Origin: Drosophila persimilis
Taxonomy: Eukaryota; Arthropoda; Insecta; Diptera; Drosophilidae
Reading direction: 5' to 3'
NCBI RefSeq assembly: GCF_003286085.1
Contig: NW_020825357.1
Span: 992,001-1,056,000, forward strand
Length of the DNA: 64,000 nt
Part shown: piece after piece, positions 47,101-60,164 of the stretch
How the letters are laid out: every line of letters starts with the position of its first letter
Numbering within the stretch: position 1 is the first letter of the stretch
Notes under the pieces: generated by a model
Database searches by the model: none
Seen by the model: the letters and a program-made list of their open reading frames with translations, nothing else
What the model was told of the DNA's origin: nothing
Translations under genes and position numbers: made by a program

Positions 47101-47280
47101 AGTGCGGCTCTCCGTTTAGCAATTGATATATTTGTCTTATCTTTTAATTGTTTGATGAAACTTAATTTATGGAGCGATTGATTAAGGAATTAACGAAGGA
47201 TTCGGAGAGGGGAACGATAGAGGGGGCGAAAGGTACGCAGAGGTGCAGAGGTGCCCCTCGACCGTAGAAGGGGTTCGGAT
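41161..47280. other. Noncoding, simple-repeat-rich block
   Basis: No supported gene. Contains GTTCC pentamers (about 41620-41638), CCAGTGT repeats (about 42075-42112), GGCACT/GGCTCT hexamers (about 42376-42425), GGGCA pentamers (43001-43046), CGA trimers (about 45340-45366), a 23-base poly-C tract (45947-45969), CTCCCT hexamers (about 46120-46150), GAGCCCA repeats (about 46381-46425), GTGCT repeats (about 46775-46797) and an 11-bp CACCCCCCTCA minisatellite (about 46908-46972). A possible 36-nt microexon-like island lies at 45211-45246. GATTTGAATGTTTAA recurs at 45616, 45788 (one mismatch) and 45839. Confidence 0.6.
43001..43046. repeat. (GGGCA)n pentamer run, about nine copies
   Basis: Nine GGG blocks spaced by CA on the plus strand, uninterrupted. 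Four or more G-triplets with two-base loops meet the usual G-quadruplex pattern. Confidence 0.9.
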
Positions 47281-50200
47281 CGGTCATTTTACCCCCTTAA
47301 GGGGTAACCTTCGTGCGTTTTGAAGTTTTTCTCAATATTCGAAATTAATAACCAAGTTTTTCATTCACAAAAATAAAACCAAAATTAAAGCTTGCCTCTG
47401 GAGATGGCGTTTCATAAGGAGCTTGAAATTGGTTTTGGATGAAAATTTTTAAAAATATTGGAATGATTTATTAAGGCTACATTTTAGCCTCAATTTTTGT
47501 GCCGTTCGAAGCGTGAAATTTGTCGCCTTATTGAAGTTTTTAAGTGCTTAAACGAATGTCGAACAAAAACCGAGTTTGGAATTATTTTCTGGAGCATTCC
47601 TTATATTTGCGGCATGGCTTGGCGATAGATCTGTGTGTCTTTAGAGGCTTTGTTTCGTTGAAACCGTGTTTCACAGTCATTTAACAATCGAAACAAAGCT
47701 ACAAATGTCCATCTCCATCCAGCATCTGCTTTCAGGAAGATAGCACTGCCCACCAGATCTGTGGAGCGATATAGATACTAAAAATGAGTGTACAAAAGAT
47801 GGAGAAAGAAAGCTATGGAGATCTATAGATATCTGGAGAACCATCTTTCACATGGAAGCGGCATTTCTCGGCTAGATTTCAGCATAATTATAAGAATTGT
47901 AAAGAAATATCATACAGACATGAATTGTATCTGGGAAATTAGTTGATGTTTAAAACTCTATCAATATATTTTTATATGTTTTTTTCTTTCAATTTAAGGA
48001 CAGTTTTTCGTTCAGTTTGGCTTTTATCTACAAACTAAAAAATGATCTCCAAATCTCAGCCCCTTGGGGATCATTCGCTAATCATTGCATCCCCTAGATA
48101 CAATATATCTTTCGTCGATTCATAAGATATCGCTTGCAGCCCTGAGGGCCTCGACTATATCGTAGTTATTTCTACTAATGATTCGCGAGCGAGGCCGGGG
48201 ACGAGGACGAGGACGAGGACCGAGGCCTTTTCCATTTTGCTTTCGTTTTCATTTAAATTTTCAGCATTTATTATAATTTTATATTTCCGTCCGTTCCGCA
48301 GGCGGCGCATCATAAAAATCAAAACCGCAACACAACACAAAAAATGCACGAAAGAAAGAAGGAAATTTCAAGCATTGCTTCCTTTATGAGCGGCAGCCAG
48401 CCATCCAGCCAGCCAGCCACAACATGAGATGGAGGGGTGTGCCCCATGCCCCATGCCCCATGCCCCATGGCCCCCCCTGCCCCTCTTAATGTTGTTTTTT
48501 CGTGTAAATTTATAATAACTTGCATAAATTAAGGCGTTTGCGCTTGCAGTTTGAAAGGGAAACTCACGTCCCAAAATGAAGGGGAAATCCAAATCCCACC
48601 ACAGCAAAATCCACCGCAGCTGCGTGCAGAGGGGAAACTGAACGAACGAAGGACTGAACGACTGAACGAAAGTGTGTGCTCTCTCGGCAAGTCAACGACA
48701 GTGGCGATTCCCCAATGCCATTCGGGTTTTGTCCTTTGCTTGGGATGGGTCTTGGTTTCTTTTTTTTTTTTTTTCGGTTTTCGCATTTCCGTTTCCCATT
48801 GAATGCTGCCCAGTGGAAAACAGATATATATATAGATATATATAGATATACGTACATATGATTAGCTGCAAAAAACCTATGTGCCACATGTTGTTCAAGG
48901 GGGAAGGCCCAACAACATTTATTTGCGGCACAAAACTAATGAGGGTCAGCATTTTTGACATCGGACATTGGACATCGGACATCGAGACACGCCCACAGAC
49001 TGCCAAGATGTCCTGCAGGGTAGCAGCCCGATTTGACATTGAAGAATATTCGAATTTAAGTTTTCTTTTTTTTTTTTTGGGTGCTTTAAATTTGCATTTA
49101 AATTTCCTGCTCTTCCTGTCCTCCGCTTTTCCTGTTTGCCTCCATTTCCAGCCTCCATCGCCAGCCTCCGTCTTGGACTCTGCTTCCGCCTTAAATTATG
49201 CATCGAAATAGCAGCCCCACAAAAATGTTGGAGGTTTTACTCTCTCTCGCAAGTGAAAGTGAAATGAGTGAAAAGCGGCGGGACATGAAGGGAGCCAGAA
49301 CCAGGCAGGCGAGGCGAGGCTGTATGTTTGTGGGCGTGGCATACGCTGGGGGAGGGAAAGGGCAAGGGGGGGTATGTTCTTTTTTTTTTCGCTTGTTCTT
49401 TTTAGATTCCGGCCATCGCCATTCACATAAATTTGTTTTAATGCGCTTTTCTACTAGCAAATATTTGGCAGCAGTTATGTCTCTTTCTCTCTTTCCCTCT
49501 TTCTCTCTTCTGCTTTCGCCCCCTATCTCCGTCCCTCTATCTATCTATTTGTGGCTCTCCGCCCCCGAGAAAAACATAAATCGAGCCAAGAATTTTGATA
49601 ATGACACGCAGGCCTCTGCGATTTCCTCTGTAGGCAGGCTCTGTGTTTTTTTTTCTTTGTTTTTGTTGTTTTTGGTTTGTTTTGTTGCTGTTTTTGTGGC
49701 CTTTTGGCCCCGAAATTGTTTAATTAATTAGGGGGCAACATTTTAATTAGGCTTAAGTGCTCCCCCCCCCGCCGCCCACACCCCCGAACCACAGCTGTGC
49801 TTTGCATGCCCTGATGTCCTGGTCCTGAATCAGAATCAGTGGATACTGATAGCAGAACTCCTCGTTTTAATGAAGTCCAAACAGGAGGCACTGGCGAGTC
49901 TCAAGAAATTCTCCTCCAAGGAGCTGGAGTTGGAGCTGGAGCTGGAGGTGGTCTGCCCCAGATATTTCCTCTACAGGAGTTTCAAGCGAAAACATTGCTA
50001 AAGTTTCTGGCAAATGTGAGTCCTTCAGTCATGTTTATGCAGCTTCAATCATCACGGAACCACAAGCCAGAAAAACCCACTGACCCACTGACTGATGGAG
50101 GGACTCCAGCCCCCCCCTCCCCGCTCCCCCTCACGCTTTCGCTCTTTCTCTCATTCTTTGGGGCATGCAAACAAAGGCGTGGACTTGCGGGAGTCGAAGA

Positions 50201-53200
50201 CAATGCTCCGCATCTCTCTCTCTCTGTGTGTGTGTGTGTGTTTAGCGGTGTATCTATGAGTGTTCTATATGTATGTGTATTGGAGGAGTATAGTGTGCAT
50301 CTTCTTGGCCAAACAAGCAGCCAAACAATGTAGACAATTGCTTTTAGAGCGTTGACTGATGACAATCGCAATCACTTTGCCACCGCCCACTCAACCTAGA
50401 TTTTCACGAACCAGCGGAAAAGCAAACCAACCACACACACACACACCCACCCACACACACACACACCCACCCACACCAACACAGAGACAAACGAATGGCC
50501 AAGAGTTTTTGGCAGGCGATTCAATGCGGGATCCTTGCCCCATCGCTGGATGATGCACTCTCTATCACGTATCTCCCTGCCTCTCTCTCTGCTTGCAACC
50601 GTCAGGTAGCATTTGCTCTGGTTCTCAATTTGTAGTTTTCGGCATGGATTACACATCCGTCTACCTATGTGCACCCTCCCCCCCACTGCCCCCTCTCGAC
50701 TGTGCACCGTACACCGTGTGGCGCGCTTGTCGGCTTATAATTCAATTCGGAAGCACAGCAGATGCTGCTGCTCTCCTCTCCCCTCTCTCCTCTCCCTCTC
50801 TGTGCATGTGTGGATACTGTTGCAGGTTGCACACTGACTTGTGCCCCAAATTGACTGACAAACTATACATCGCCATCCTGCCATCCTGCCATGTGCCTTG
50901 CGCCATGTTGCAGATTGCATTAGCTACTACGATAGAGAGAAAGGGATCCGATACCCACTCCCCTCTCCCCTCTCCCCACTCCCCTCTACCCCCGCCCTTG
51001 CCGCCTTTCGCCCTTAGCTTTGATTGTGTTATTTATACAAAGATTTGACTTCTATCTGTCGCTCTTACGGATACACAAGGCCTGCCTTGAGGGGTAGAAT
51101 TCCTTCTGTTTTTGCGATGCTTTTGACTTCTTTCTATCCATCTACCTTTTCTGCATTACAAATACACAAATATTGAATGCAAACCGAGCTCTTACCATCT
51201 CACAGATAGTTTCTTTGAGCGATTGTTGTTGCCATTTTGCAGATACATTCTTTGAGGGCACGGATATTCCCTCTGGCGAATACTTATCTGAATAAACCTT
51301 TTCTCCATCTATTATTTGTGGCCTACAGATCAAGCTTTCGGTTTTGCAGGGGAAATTCCCCTTGTAAAAAGTGCTCCCCTTTGAAGTTGAGTTCTGGGGG
51401 TCTTTCGGGGTCAGAGGACACAGGGCATTCCCTTTTTTCAAACACTCCTTTCCATAAATTGGTTGAATATGAGATACTTTTGTCCCGTCTCCCGGTCTTT
51501 CGCTTTCAAGGGTATTCCATGCTCGAGAGCACACCCCCCTCCACCCCCCAGCCCCACACAATAGTTGTCTCTCCCTCCCTCTCTCTCCCTCTCTTTCCCT
51601 CCCTCTCTGTCCTGTTTGACACTCAATGCATGAGACGACTAGAATGAGTTCAAGTTTCGCTGTCAATCGCCAGGATTTAATGCTTCTTTTTCTTTTTTGT
51701 GGCCACAAGTGCCTCTGTCTCCTCTGTCTTCGGCATTCTCCTCCCTCTGGTGTATGTTGTGGGGATTTTTATTGCGAAACAGCTGCCATCATAATTCAAT
51801 ATTTTACACTTGAATACACACGGAACAGAACTTGACAGCGAAGCGACAGCGAAGCGACAGCGACAGCGACAACAGCAACAACAGCCAGGCGACTCCGGCC
51901 AGGACTCGGCGAATGAAAATGTTTACACGCTGCTGAGCTTCTGAGCTTCTGAGCTGCTGAGAAGCATAGAAGTTTCAAGGCGGAAACTACAGGCACGGGG
52001 CGCCAGCACGTCTCCTCGGAGGTCCCCAGGAGCTGACCATAAGGAGAGCTCTGTGGCAGGCAGCAGCTGTGGCACACAAGTGGCCGGCAGAAGAAAGCAA
52101 CAGGCAGGACTCCAAGGTAACGGGGAGGCAAGGCCCACTTTACCACTTTCCCACTTGGCCAACAGCCAAAGGACTTACCTGAGCCTCCACTTCATTGTCC
52201 GGCTGCTCCTTCCTGGTGTCTCCTGCTCCTCTCTTGTGTATTTTGTAATATAATTAGCATATTGTAGTTAATTATTGCCACAGGGAGGCAGTCAGGCAGG
52301 CAGTCAGGCAGGCTGCCCCCAAAATCATGAGGTTTCCATGGCCAATGATGCCGCCCCCATGGCCACGGCTCATTTAACATAATGAAGGAGACTCCCTCCC
52401 TGGCTGGGAACGGGCTCCGCCGACTGGGGTGCAGGAAGTTCAAATTCAAATTCAAATTCAATCAAACGTTTGCCACACGAAACCCAAATGCATGTTAAAT
52501 GGTTTGCCACAAAAGCCAGAAATCAGACACCATCAAAAGCAGGAGCCGAAAGCCGGAGTTTGCAGCCGGAAAACCTGGAGTTTTGGCCTGATTTCAAGAA
52601 GGAAAATGCGCCAAAGGAGCAGCCCAGGCTGCAGGACATGCCACAGTCCAGTCCTGGCCGCTTGTCTTCCTTTGAGTGGAGATTAGTTTTCGATTCGGTT
52701 TTGGTTTTGCTTTCGGTTCGGGGAATACTTGTAGATCGCTCTTTCGACACACACAAAACAAGGGAAAAGTCTGCTATAAACAGGTGGAATATTCCCATCC
52801 ACATTGAATGGCAGAATCCTTAAATCCTGTGGTTAATTTTTAAACACTGCGAAACTTTATGGCTGCCGTCGCCGTCTGGCTGTCTGTAATTTGTGCTTTC
52901 GTCTGGCATTTGGGCCGTGTCGTTGCTGGAAGGAGGCCATCATTTAGCCAAGAATATTACGCATACGCCGCGTATCACTTAAACTTTCGAAAGAAATTCC
53001 GTGGCACCGTTTAAAAATCATTTTAAAGTCGCATTACACACAAACATCGACTAAAATGGGTTCAACTTGGAGAAAAACAAAAAAAAGGAAAGCTCAACTT
53101 TTCCGAGGGCTTGCAGCGGCCTGCAGATACCCTATCGAAAAGAGTTCTTCTTTGCGTTGTTTCGGGACCTTTGAAGATGTTGCAGGGCCAATCATCATGC

Positions 53201-55184
53201 CCCCTCTGCAAAGGGTATGCCCCACAGCAAGAAAATTATATGGAACACCGAGGGGAAGGCTCTCCCCCCACCACCACTTATCAGTGGAAAGCCGCAGAAA
53301 GCAGCGAAAGTTTTCCCCGACTCGATAAGAGTTTTTTAATTTGTCTAAAAAGGTGCGAGTGCGAGGGCGGGGGAGGGGGTAGCCATGGAGGAGCAGGAAT
53401 GTGGGCCAAGGTGGCGAGTGTGCGGGGCAGAAAGAGTGTTGAGCAGAGGAGTCGTCGTCGTGTGCAGGGGCGTGACTCTTGTTTCGAGAGGCGTTCAACT
53501 TTTTAGACATCGTCCTCGTCCTCGTAATTTATGCACAATGAAAGTGTTTGGGATTAAGGACATACACACCCCTCAAATGGAGAGGGGGGGGGGGGGGGCC
53601 AGAGACGTGGCAGACAGGTGTGGCAGGCGGCAGCCAGCAGCCAGAAACCGGAAAATTAGCGGAAAGCGTCAAAAGCGTTCCCCAAACGGCAGTGTCGCGC
53701 TGCGGCATGCCACCAAACTAACCTTTTGGATCGTTGGCTCTATTCTATCTTTTAGCCACAGGCTTTGACTTTTTTTCGACAAAAACAACAACATTTACGA
53801 GTACTAACTGGTGTGCAAATGAGAGGCGCAGTGTATGGCTTATTGTTGCTGCTGCTGTTGCCATTTCTCGTGCTGCCAACAAATAAGCCGCAGGGTCCTT
53901 GTGTTTTTGTGTCTTTCGTGCTGTAGTTTTTCTATCTCTCTGTAGCTCTCTCTCGCTCGGGCTCTGTGGCTTTTGGCCTGGTCCACACAGTTCGTAATTA
54001 CCTGGACTTTTGGCTATAATACGGAACACGTTGTTTGGCTGCTGCCGCCGTCGCTGCCGCCGCTGCCTCGAGGCCCCAAACGACACGAATGGTGCTCCAT
54101 TTCGGGGCATGATAACTTTGTCCTTAAACTTGGTAAAAGCGAAACGACTAAAGGGGGACGCTGGGCCAGGGATAATGCGGGTATTTGTTGCCTCTCAAAG
54201 GTAGTTTCTGCGGTGGAAAACACTTTGATTAAGTTGCAAGTTTAGTTCGAGTTGCTCAAAATGCAATTTGCCATTGAAACATGTTTGATGAAAGCGAAGC
54301 AGATGATTCGGGGATGGTCTATGAATTGATTAAGGGCTGAAAGTGCTTCTATAGATGGGCTTAAGATGGGGCTGGCCAGCCCTCTCTTTGAGTTTTGTTG
54401 GAACCGAGGGAAGCTGCTGCACGCCGCGCGATTTGGTAAGGGATCAAAGCGAGTCTTCCGGCTTTCCTGCTTTGATTGAAGCCTCATTTTGGCCTTATTT
54501 GTGACTCTTTTTTCTTTGTTTTTCCCCGACTTTTCGTATCCCCAAAGCATTCCATATTCGTTGTTGCTTTGCTTCAAAATGTACTTACAAAAATTCTTCT
54601 TCCATTTAGAATTTTTGTATTTTTTTGAGCCGGTTCCCCCCCTACCGTTTAAACGTTTAATTTGAATTTGTTTTTCTTTGGGATTTTTCTTTGCTTTGCT
54701 TTGTTTTTCTTGGTTATGGTTTTTTGTCATGCATATTGAAACGCGTTGCCCCACCCCCCTCCCCCCTCCCCCCTGCCCCTGCTGGGATAGCGACCCTTAA
54801 GTAGCCCTTGTCTTTGGTTTTTTTTTTGTTTGTTATTTTTTTGGTTTATTTTCTGGTTTTTACGCCTGTGGCTTTGAGTGGAGCTTAAAATTGGATTTAC
54901 GTTTGTCGGTGCCTCTCTTCCTAATCTCTCCCCCCCCCCACACCCTTCTCTCCGTCTGTTACTACCTTTCTCTGTCTCTTTTACCTTCCACACACACACA
55001 CAGACACACAGACACTGAGACACACAGACACACCACTTGTAAAACTGTCACTTTAATAACTTTTTCTTTTGGTTTTTTCTTGCCTTTTTTTTTGCTTGTT
55101 GGTATTTGGTTTTTGTTTTTGTTTTTGTTGCTTTGTGGCACGTTTTAATTGCTCCTTGCAGCAGCAGCAGCAGCAGCTGGTGGC

Positions 55185-55220
<36 letters not shown>

Positions 55221-57380
55221 CTCTCTGTCTCTGTCTGCTCTTCTCCTCTGTCTCGCTCAATGGAGTGGCATCACGTTGTTGCTGCTGTTTCAGTATTTTT
55301 AGACGTGTCACAAATCTCAAAAAGTCCAAAAACAAAAAAGAAACCAGACTGCAGCGGCATTTTGATACCCTGTAAAAACTAGAAAAGCCACAAATTCCCA
55401 AAGTTTTCTCTTGATTTTCAGGACAAGCCACTCTACACTCCCGATGGCCACAAATTTCGGCGATCCATGAGATAATAGGACTACGAATCAGTGGGAACAG
55501 TCGAATACCCCTCTCAGACCAGACGTAGACCTCAGTGGCCTGCCTGTAGCATAGCCCTCCACCAGCCCCACATGCCCCTGCCCCGCTAGGAGGAGAGCCC
55601 CTGAGAAAGCAGAACCAAAAAAAAAAGAAACGAAGCGTTTCGTTTTTATGACTGCGAAACATGAAAGAGGAACAATGCGAGGGAACAATGTGTGAGATTT
55701 CGCACGTCGTTATAAATAGCAATAAAATAAAGTAGAATTAGTATAGGGGGAGGGGTGGAGGGGGGGGGGGGGGTGAACCACCGAAGGAATATAATGGAGA
55801 CAATGAGAAACAATTTTCAAATTGAGGGGAAAACTCCAATTGTAATTTATAATTTGATTTGAGATAAATGCGGGCCAACCGGCCCCTCAGCCCCTCCGCC
55901 CCTCTGCCCCTCTGCCTCTCCCATTGTTAGTGGGGGAAATATAATAATTTTGCAGGCAAAGAGCAGGTCAAAGTTGCGCCTCTCTTTCCGTTTTGGGGGG
56001 CATTAAATAAGCAGTTTGACTGGAGGTCCTGTCCTGTCCTGTCCTGTCCTGGCCCCCCTCCCCTCTGCTTTCCATTTCCGTAAGCCGCTTAGAAGTAGAA
56101 CTTCAGCAGCAGCAGTGGAGAATGTAACGAAAGTTTACTCCCTAAGTCCACCACAAAGTTATGGCCACACAAAAGTTAATTCTGAATGGTTGCGCCTGTC
56201 GTCTGTTTGATACCCTCGAAAGGGGGTTGAGTCCCTTCCAAAAACTCAGAAACTTCATCTTTGGGTTCGTTGAGTTCTCAAGATTCTAGGGCGAGGGCCT
56301 TGTTTCTCCTTATAATCGTACAAAACGTTGTAGTTCCTCTCTATCATATAGGGTGCTAGAAACCCTTGTCTTCTAAGAGATAGTCCCACCAAAAGCCAGT
56401 CATTCCACTGTATTTAATGCGGCTTTAAATGATGATAAAGCATATTGCATACGTGGCTCTCATTTCAGTTCGTTTTGGCCAAAATTTGCCTTCTCTGTTC
56501 ATTATAAACGTAAAACGATACCCTTCGATGCGTAATGAAAGGATGCAAAGTGCGAGTGTGTGTCTTCTTGGTTTCGGAAACCACGACAGACTCATGGTTA
56601 TTTAATTAAAGGGCGCAGAGCTCATCTTGCAGCACTCCGTCCCGTCCGTCCCATCCGGTCGGTCCGGAAAATGTCTTCCAATTACCCGCAAAATGTAGTA
56701 ACAACATTTTACACGATCCGCCCGCACGCGCTATAAAAATTCACGTAATTATTTGCACGAAATGCTTAATTGTTTACATTTTACAGGGAATTTCCCGAGC
56801 ATCTCTCTGGCAAATATTGACGCGCTTTTTGGGGCTTCTCCTCCCCCCACCTCCTCCTCCTCCTCCCCCTGCCCGATGGTGTGTGTGTGCTTTCCTTTGG
56901 GTGGAAAAATTATTGCACAGCGTGTGAAAAATATAGCAAGCTGTTTGTTTGTTGCTGTTGCTGTTGTTGTTGTTTGGCATTTCAATTAAATAAATAGGCT
57001 TATTTCTCGGTGGTTTCTTTTTTTTTTTTGATGGAGTCCACGCTCCATTCGCTGAAGGGAAAATTTAAATAACGAAATAAGGAAAAAAAAAGATAAGGGC
57101 GCATGAAAATGTGGAAAACTCTCTGTGTGTGTGTGTGTGTGTGTGTTCTCAAAGGGTCTCTCCCCACGGCCAGACAGCGGTGGAGAGGGGTGCGCGGGGC
57201 TGCAGCTTTTAGCCAAGTCTTTGGTTGTACAAAAAAAAAGTCAACAGACAAACAAACAAACAACATGTAAATTATGAAAAATGTACTAACAAAAGCAGCA
57301 GAAGAGCCACAGAAGAGCATTCGCCCGCACAGTGGCGTTCATTTGAATAGGAGCCACCTTGCTGGAGGCCCACTGTAGAT
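47281..57380. other. Noncoding, simple-repeat-rich block
   Basis: No gene seen. The first 800 bases are AT-rich with few simple repeats and include the palindromic string ACCCCCTTAAGGGGTA near 47291. Further on: GACGAG hexamers (about 48195-48222), CCCCATG repeats (about 48440-48472), GGAGCT hexamers (about 49920-49955), CA/CACCC strings (about 50430-50485), CCCCTCT runs (about 50955-50995), CGAAGCGACAG repeats (about 51838-51870), TTCAAA repeats (about 52438-52460), poly-G tracts (about 53585-53598 and 55760-55773), CT run (about 55184-55216), GTCCT pentamers (about 56027-56051) and a GT run (about 57123-57146). Confidence 0.6.
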
Positions 57381-57846
57381 GGGTACAGCACAAAGCTGAT
57401 GGGAACAGTCTTTCGGCAGCCAGCAGTAGGGGAAACACTTTTTGAAGGCCTTTTCCCAGATGGGAACAGTCTTTGGGAGGCCACACTCCAGATGGGAACA
57501 GTCTTTGGGGGACCACACTGCAGATGGGAACAGTCTTTGGGGGACCACACTGCAGATGGAAACACTCTTTGGTGATACTTCAGATGGGAACACTCTTCTG
57601 GAAGACACACAGTAGATGGGAACACTCTTCTGGAAGACACACAGTAGATGGGAACACTCTTAGGGAAGACTGCAGTAGTTGGGAACACTTTTAGAAAGCC
57701 TACAGTAGATGGAAACACTCTTAGGAAGCCCATACCACATGGGAACACTCTTTCACAGCCCAAAACAGATGACAACGACTGGTGGGAACACTCTTCTGGA
57801 AGCTGCACAACAGGCGGGAACACTCTAGAGCCCACCATTCCCAGGG
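57381..57846. repeat. Minisatellite, about 14 units of mostly 31-33 bp
   Basis: Units start GGGAACACTCTT or GGGAACAGTCTT, continue with a variable GGAAG/GGGGACCACAC middle and end CAGTAGAT or CAGAT. Several adjacent units are nearly identical (around 57590-57655), while outer units are diverged and range from about 28 to 43 bp. The unit length is mostly not a multiple of three and the minus strand is nearly stop-free in all frames, which creates long spurious open frames. The array ends about 100 bp downstream of the stop of the 137-aa gene. Confidence 0.85.
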
Positions 57847-57947
57847 ATCGCAAAAGTTGAAAACTTCTCCCTAGTTCCCCCTCCCTTATGCCAACCCCAA
57901 AATAGTAATCCAAACGTTGAATCTGGTTCAAACTTCAGGCCAAATCT

Positions 57948-58361
57948 TTAATAATTGTTAGCCCAGCGTCCATCCTGTTCTTCTAACAATTGTATTTTCA
58001 TGTCATCCGACAAAGGTTCGACTCTAACCCCGTAGTAGACCTGCTCAGGACGTTCGGCCGCCTCTCCCAGCAGCCGTGGTGGCGTCAGATTGAAGTACGG
58101 CTTCAGTGTGGCGAATAGTTCCGGCTTCCATGTGTAGAGAACTGTTCCGGGCTGATAGTCCGCTTCGCCAGGGCCAGGACCAGGGCCAGGACCAGGGCCA
58201 CGACCAGGGCCACGACCAGGGCCAGGGCCAGCGCCGTCCAAAATCTCACCACCGTAGCGAAGATTATTGAATTGAAGTTCCTCAAAGTGGCGAGCCTCAT
58301 CCCCGGGCTCCTCAAACAGGGGATCGGCGTGGTAGCGCTCCTCATCGGTAGGATTGTTCAT
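57948..58361 (-). CDS. Small unknown protein with Gly-Pro tract (137 aa), paralogue of the 86-aa gene at 60897
   Basis: A single-exon frame starts at ATG 58361 (MNNPTDEERYHADPLFEEPGD). Further upstream in frame there is only a TTG. After an acidic N-terminus comes a (GP/GR)-rich tract (about residues 46-66) generated by a CCAGGG/CCAGGA simple repeat. A C-terminal domain follows: TVLYTWKPELFATLKPYFNL, then a spacer, then PLSDDMKIQLLEEQDGRWANNY. This domain aligns with the 86-aa protein encoded divergently 2.5 kb away (LYxxxPELFxTLxPxFxLT and LSDDxKxQLL shared). No known family is recognised. Codon choice is fly-like, with G/C-ending codons. ATTAAA overlaps the stop region. Downstream lies the 32-bp minisatellite. 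Confidence 0.65.
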   Translation of the reverse strand: MNNPTDEERYHADPLFEEPGDEARHFEELQFNNLRYGGEILDGAGPGPGRGPGRGPGPGPGPGPGEADYQPGTVLYTWKPELFATLKPYFNLTPPRLLGEAAERPEQVYYGVRVEPLSDDMKIQLLEEQDGRWANNY

Positions 58362-60130
58362 GATGAAATCTTCCAAAGTATTTTGAAAAAATTGCGAAAA
58401 AAATTTAATTTCGATTTAGTTGAATATTTCGGAGCAACTGAGGGGACTGTCGTCTCAAGTTTGTTTGTGATATTGAATTTTGAAAATATGTACTGAAAAG
58501 GTCAAAGGCCGAAGTCTGAAGTGTAGAGCAAGTGCTACTACATTAGTGTCGCTGACTGTACTCGCCTCACTCATACATACATACATACATACATACATAC
58601 ATACATAGGTGTATGTACTTTTCGAATTACAGAGTCTCTCGTTAGCCACCGACTGAGCCACGGTTTCGGTTCATTCTGGCTCCTGATTCTCTGCAGCATT
58701 TGCTGCTGCTGCTCCCTCTCCCTCTCTCCCTCTCCCTCTCTCTCTGTGTGTGTTGCTGGTGCTGGGTGACGATGTAGGCCGGCAACACGGCAATAACCTG
58801 GCCAGCACCCTGCCACACGGGCCATGCCCACTGCAGACTCTGAGCCCTGAATCCTGCACCGGCAGCTGCGGGACCTGCCTTTGCACTCGCGCCCTCCCTG
58901 TGGCTGTGTTGATAGTCTCGAATAAAGATGCAGCCTTTGGATATACCCTGGGCGTGGAGTGGAGTGAAATATACCAAAAATATAAAAAAAATACCAAACA
59001 AAATACAAAAAATACCAAAAAAATAAAAACAAAATACATTTGAGTATTTTTACAAAATTCATTTTAGTATTTTTGGTATATTTTTGGTATTTTTTAGTTT
59101 TTTTTTTTTTGTATTTTGTTGTTACTGGCTGGTAATAACTATTTTTTTTTTGTTTTGTGTTACTCTTTTTTGCAGTAGTTTATTGGTATTTAAATCAGTT
59201 TTTTGATAGATTTGTAGGTATTTTAAGAATCGGTGGGAAATGCCAATATGAATAGGTGTGACTTCTGTGACATGCAACCCCATGACTACAGCATACCCCA
59301 CGAGTGCTCCCTGCGAGTGGCAGCGTATAAAAATGCGCACTGCACTGTTGATGTTGCAGCCAGCCGAATCCGAATCCGAATCGAATCTGGCTGTTGCTGC
59401 TGTTTGATGTTGCCTGGTTGAATGTTGATGCTATTGTTGTTTTGGCCCAGCTGTGATGCTGCCACAATGTGGATTTAAAGTGAGGCTCAGGCTCATCCCA
59501 ATCTGCTGTGCATCAGCCACGGCTGCCCGCTCCCCCCAGGCAATGCCCTTCCCTATAAAGGCACACGCACAGATAGTTTTTTGTGGCACGTTTCGGGCTC
59601 ATTTGCTCTCAACTTTTAAGTTGAGAAGCAAACTGCTGATGAGCACAGGCGAAGCATGTCAGAAATGTGTGGATTTTGATGAGCACGAGGCTCGGAACAT
59701 CTGCTGCACGGCGAAGATTATTAAGTACTTGCGTGAAAATGCATGTGGCAATAGATGTGGCACTTCTAACCAACGAATTGAGCTTAAAAATGATATTCCG
59801 AATGGGGGGGTACTTCTGTTCGTACTCGTGGCTCATTACAAAGTGCTGCCCGCCAGGCGATTGATGCGAAGATTTGTTGAGTCTTCCGCAAGACAGGAAG
59901 GAAGGCGCGGAAGGCGTGGCGCGCAACTTTAACTTTAAGTGCAACTTTGGCAGCGGTTTACGCTTAATTAAATGGTTAAAGGGCAGACGAAGTAAGTCCC
60001 GAGTGCAATGGAGAGGGCAAGGGAGGAGAGATGCCCATTGTTGCAGCCCCAGAGCTAATCAGTCGACAGAAAGATACTTGGCCAAGATTCAAACAAAAGG
60101 CCAAAACTCACAGACTGGAAACGAAGGAGG

Positions 60131-60164
<34 letters not shown>

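Noticed and set aside
49849..50013. Exon-like segment with acceptor-like CAG and GTGAGT donor, Gly/Ala-rich
   Set aside because: The coding look comes mainly from a GGAGCT hexamer repeat; the acceptor lacks a pyrimidine tract.
55048..55722. 224-codon minus-strand open frame
   Set aside because: It is largely low-complexity (poly-Gln, Arg-Glu and Lys-Thr from simple repeats), so most likely chance.
57272..57931. 219-codon minus-strand open frame
   Set aside because: It is produced by the stop-free minisatellite; unit lengths are not multiples of three, so the 'protein' cycles through frames.
59456..59932. About 158-codon plus-strand frame between the paralogues
   Set aside because: Some internal sequence looks protein-like, but there is no codon bias, family match or relation to the neighbouring paralogues; kept out for lack of support.
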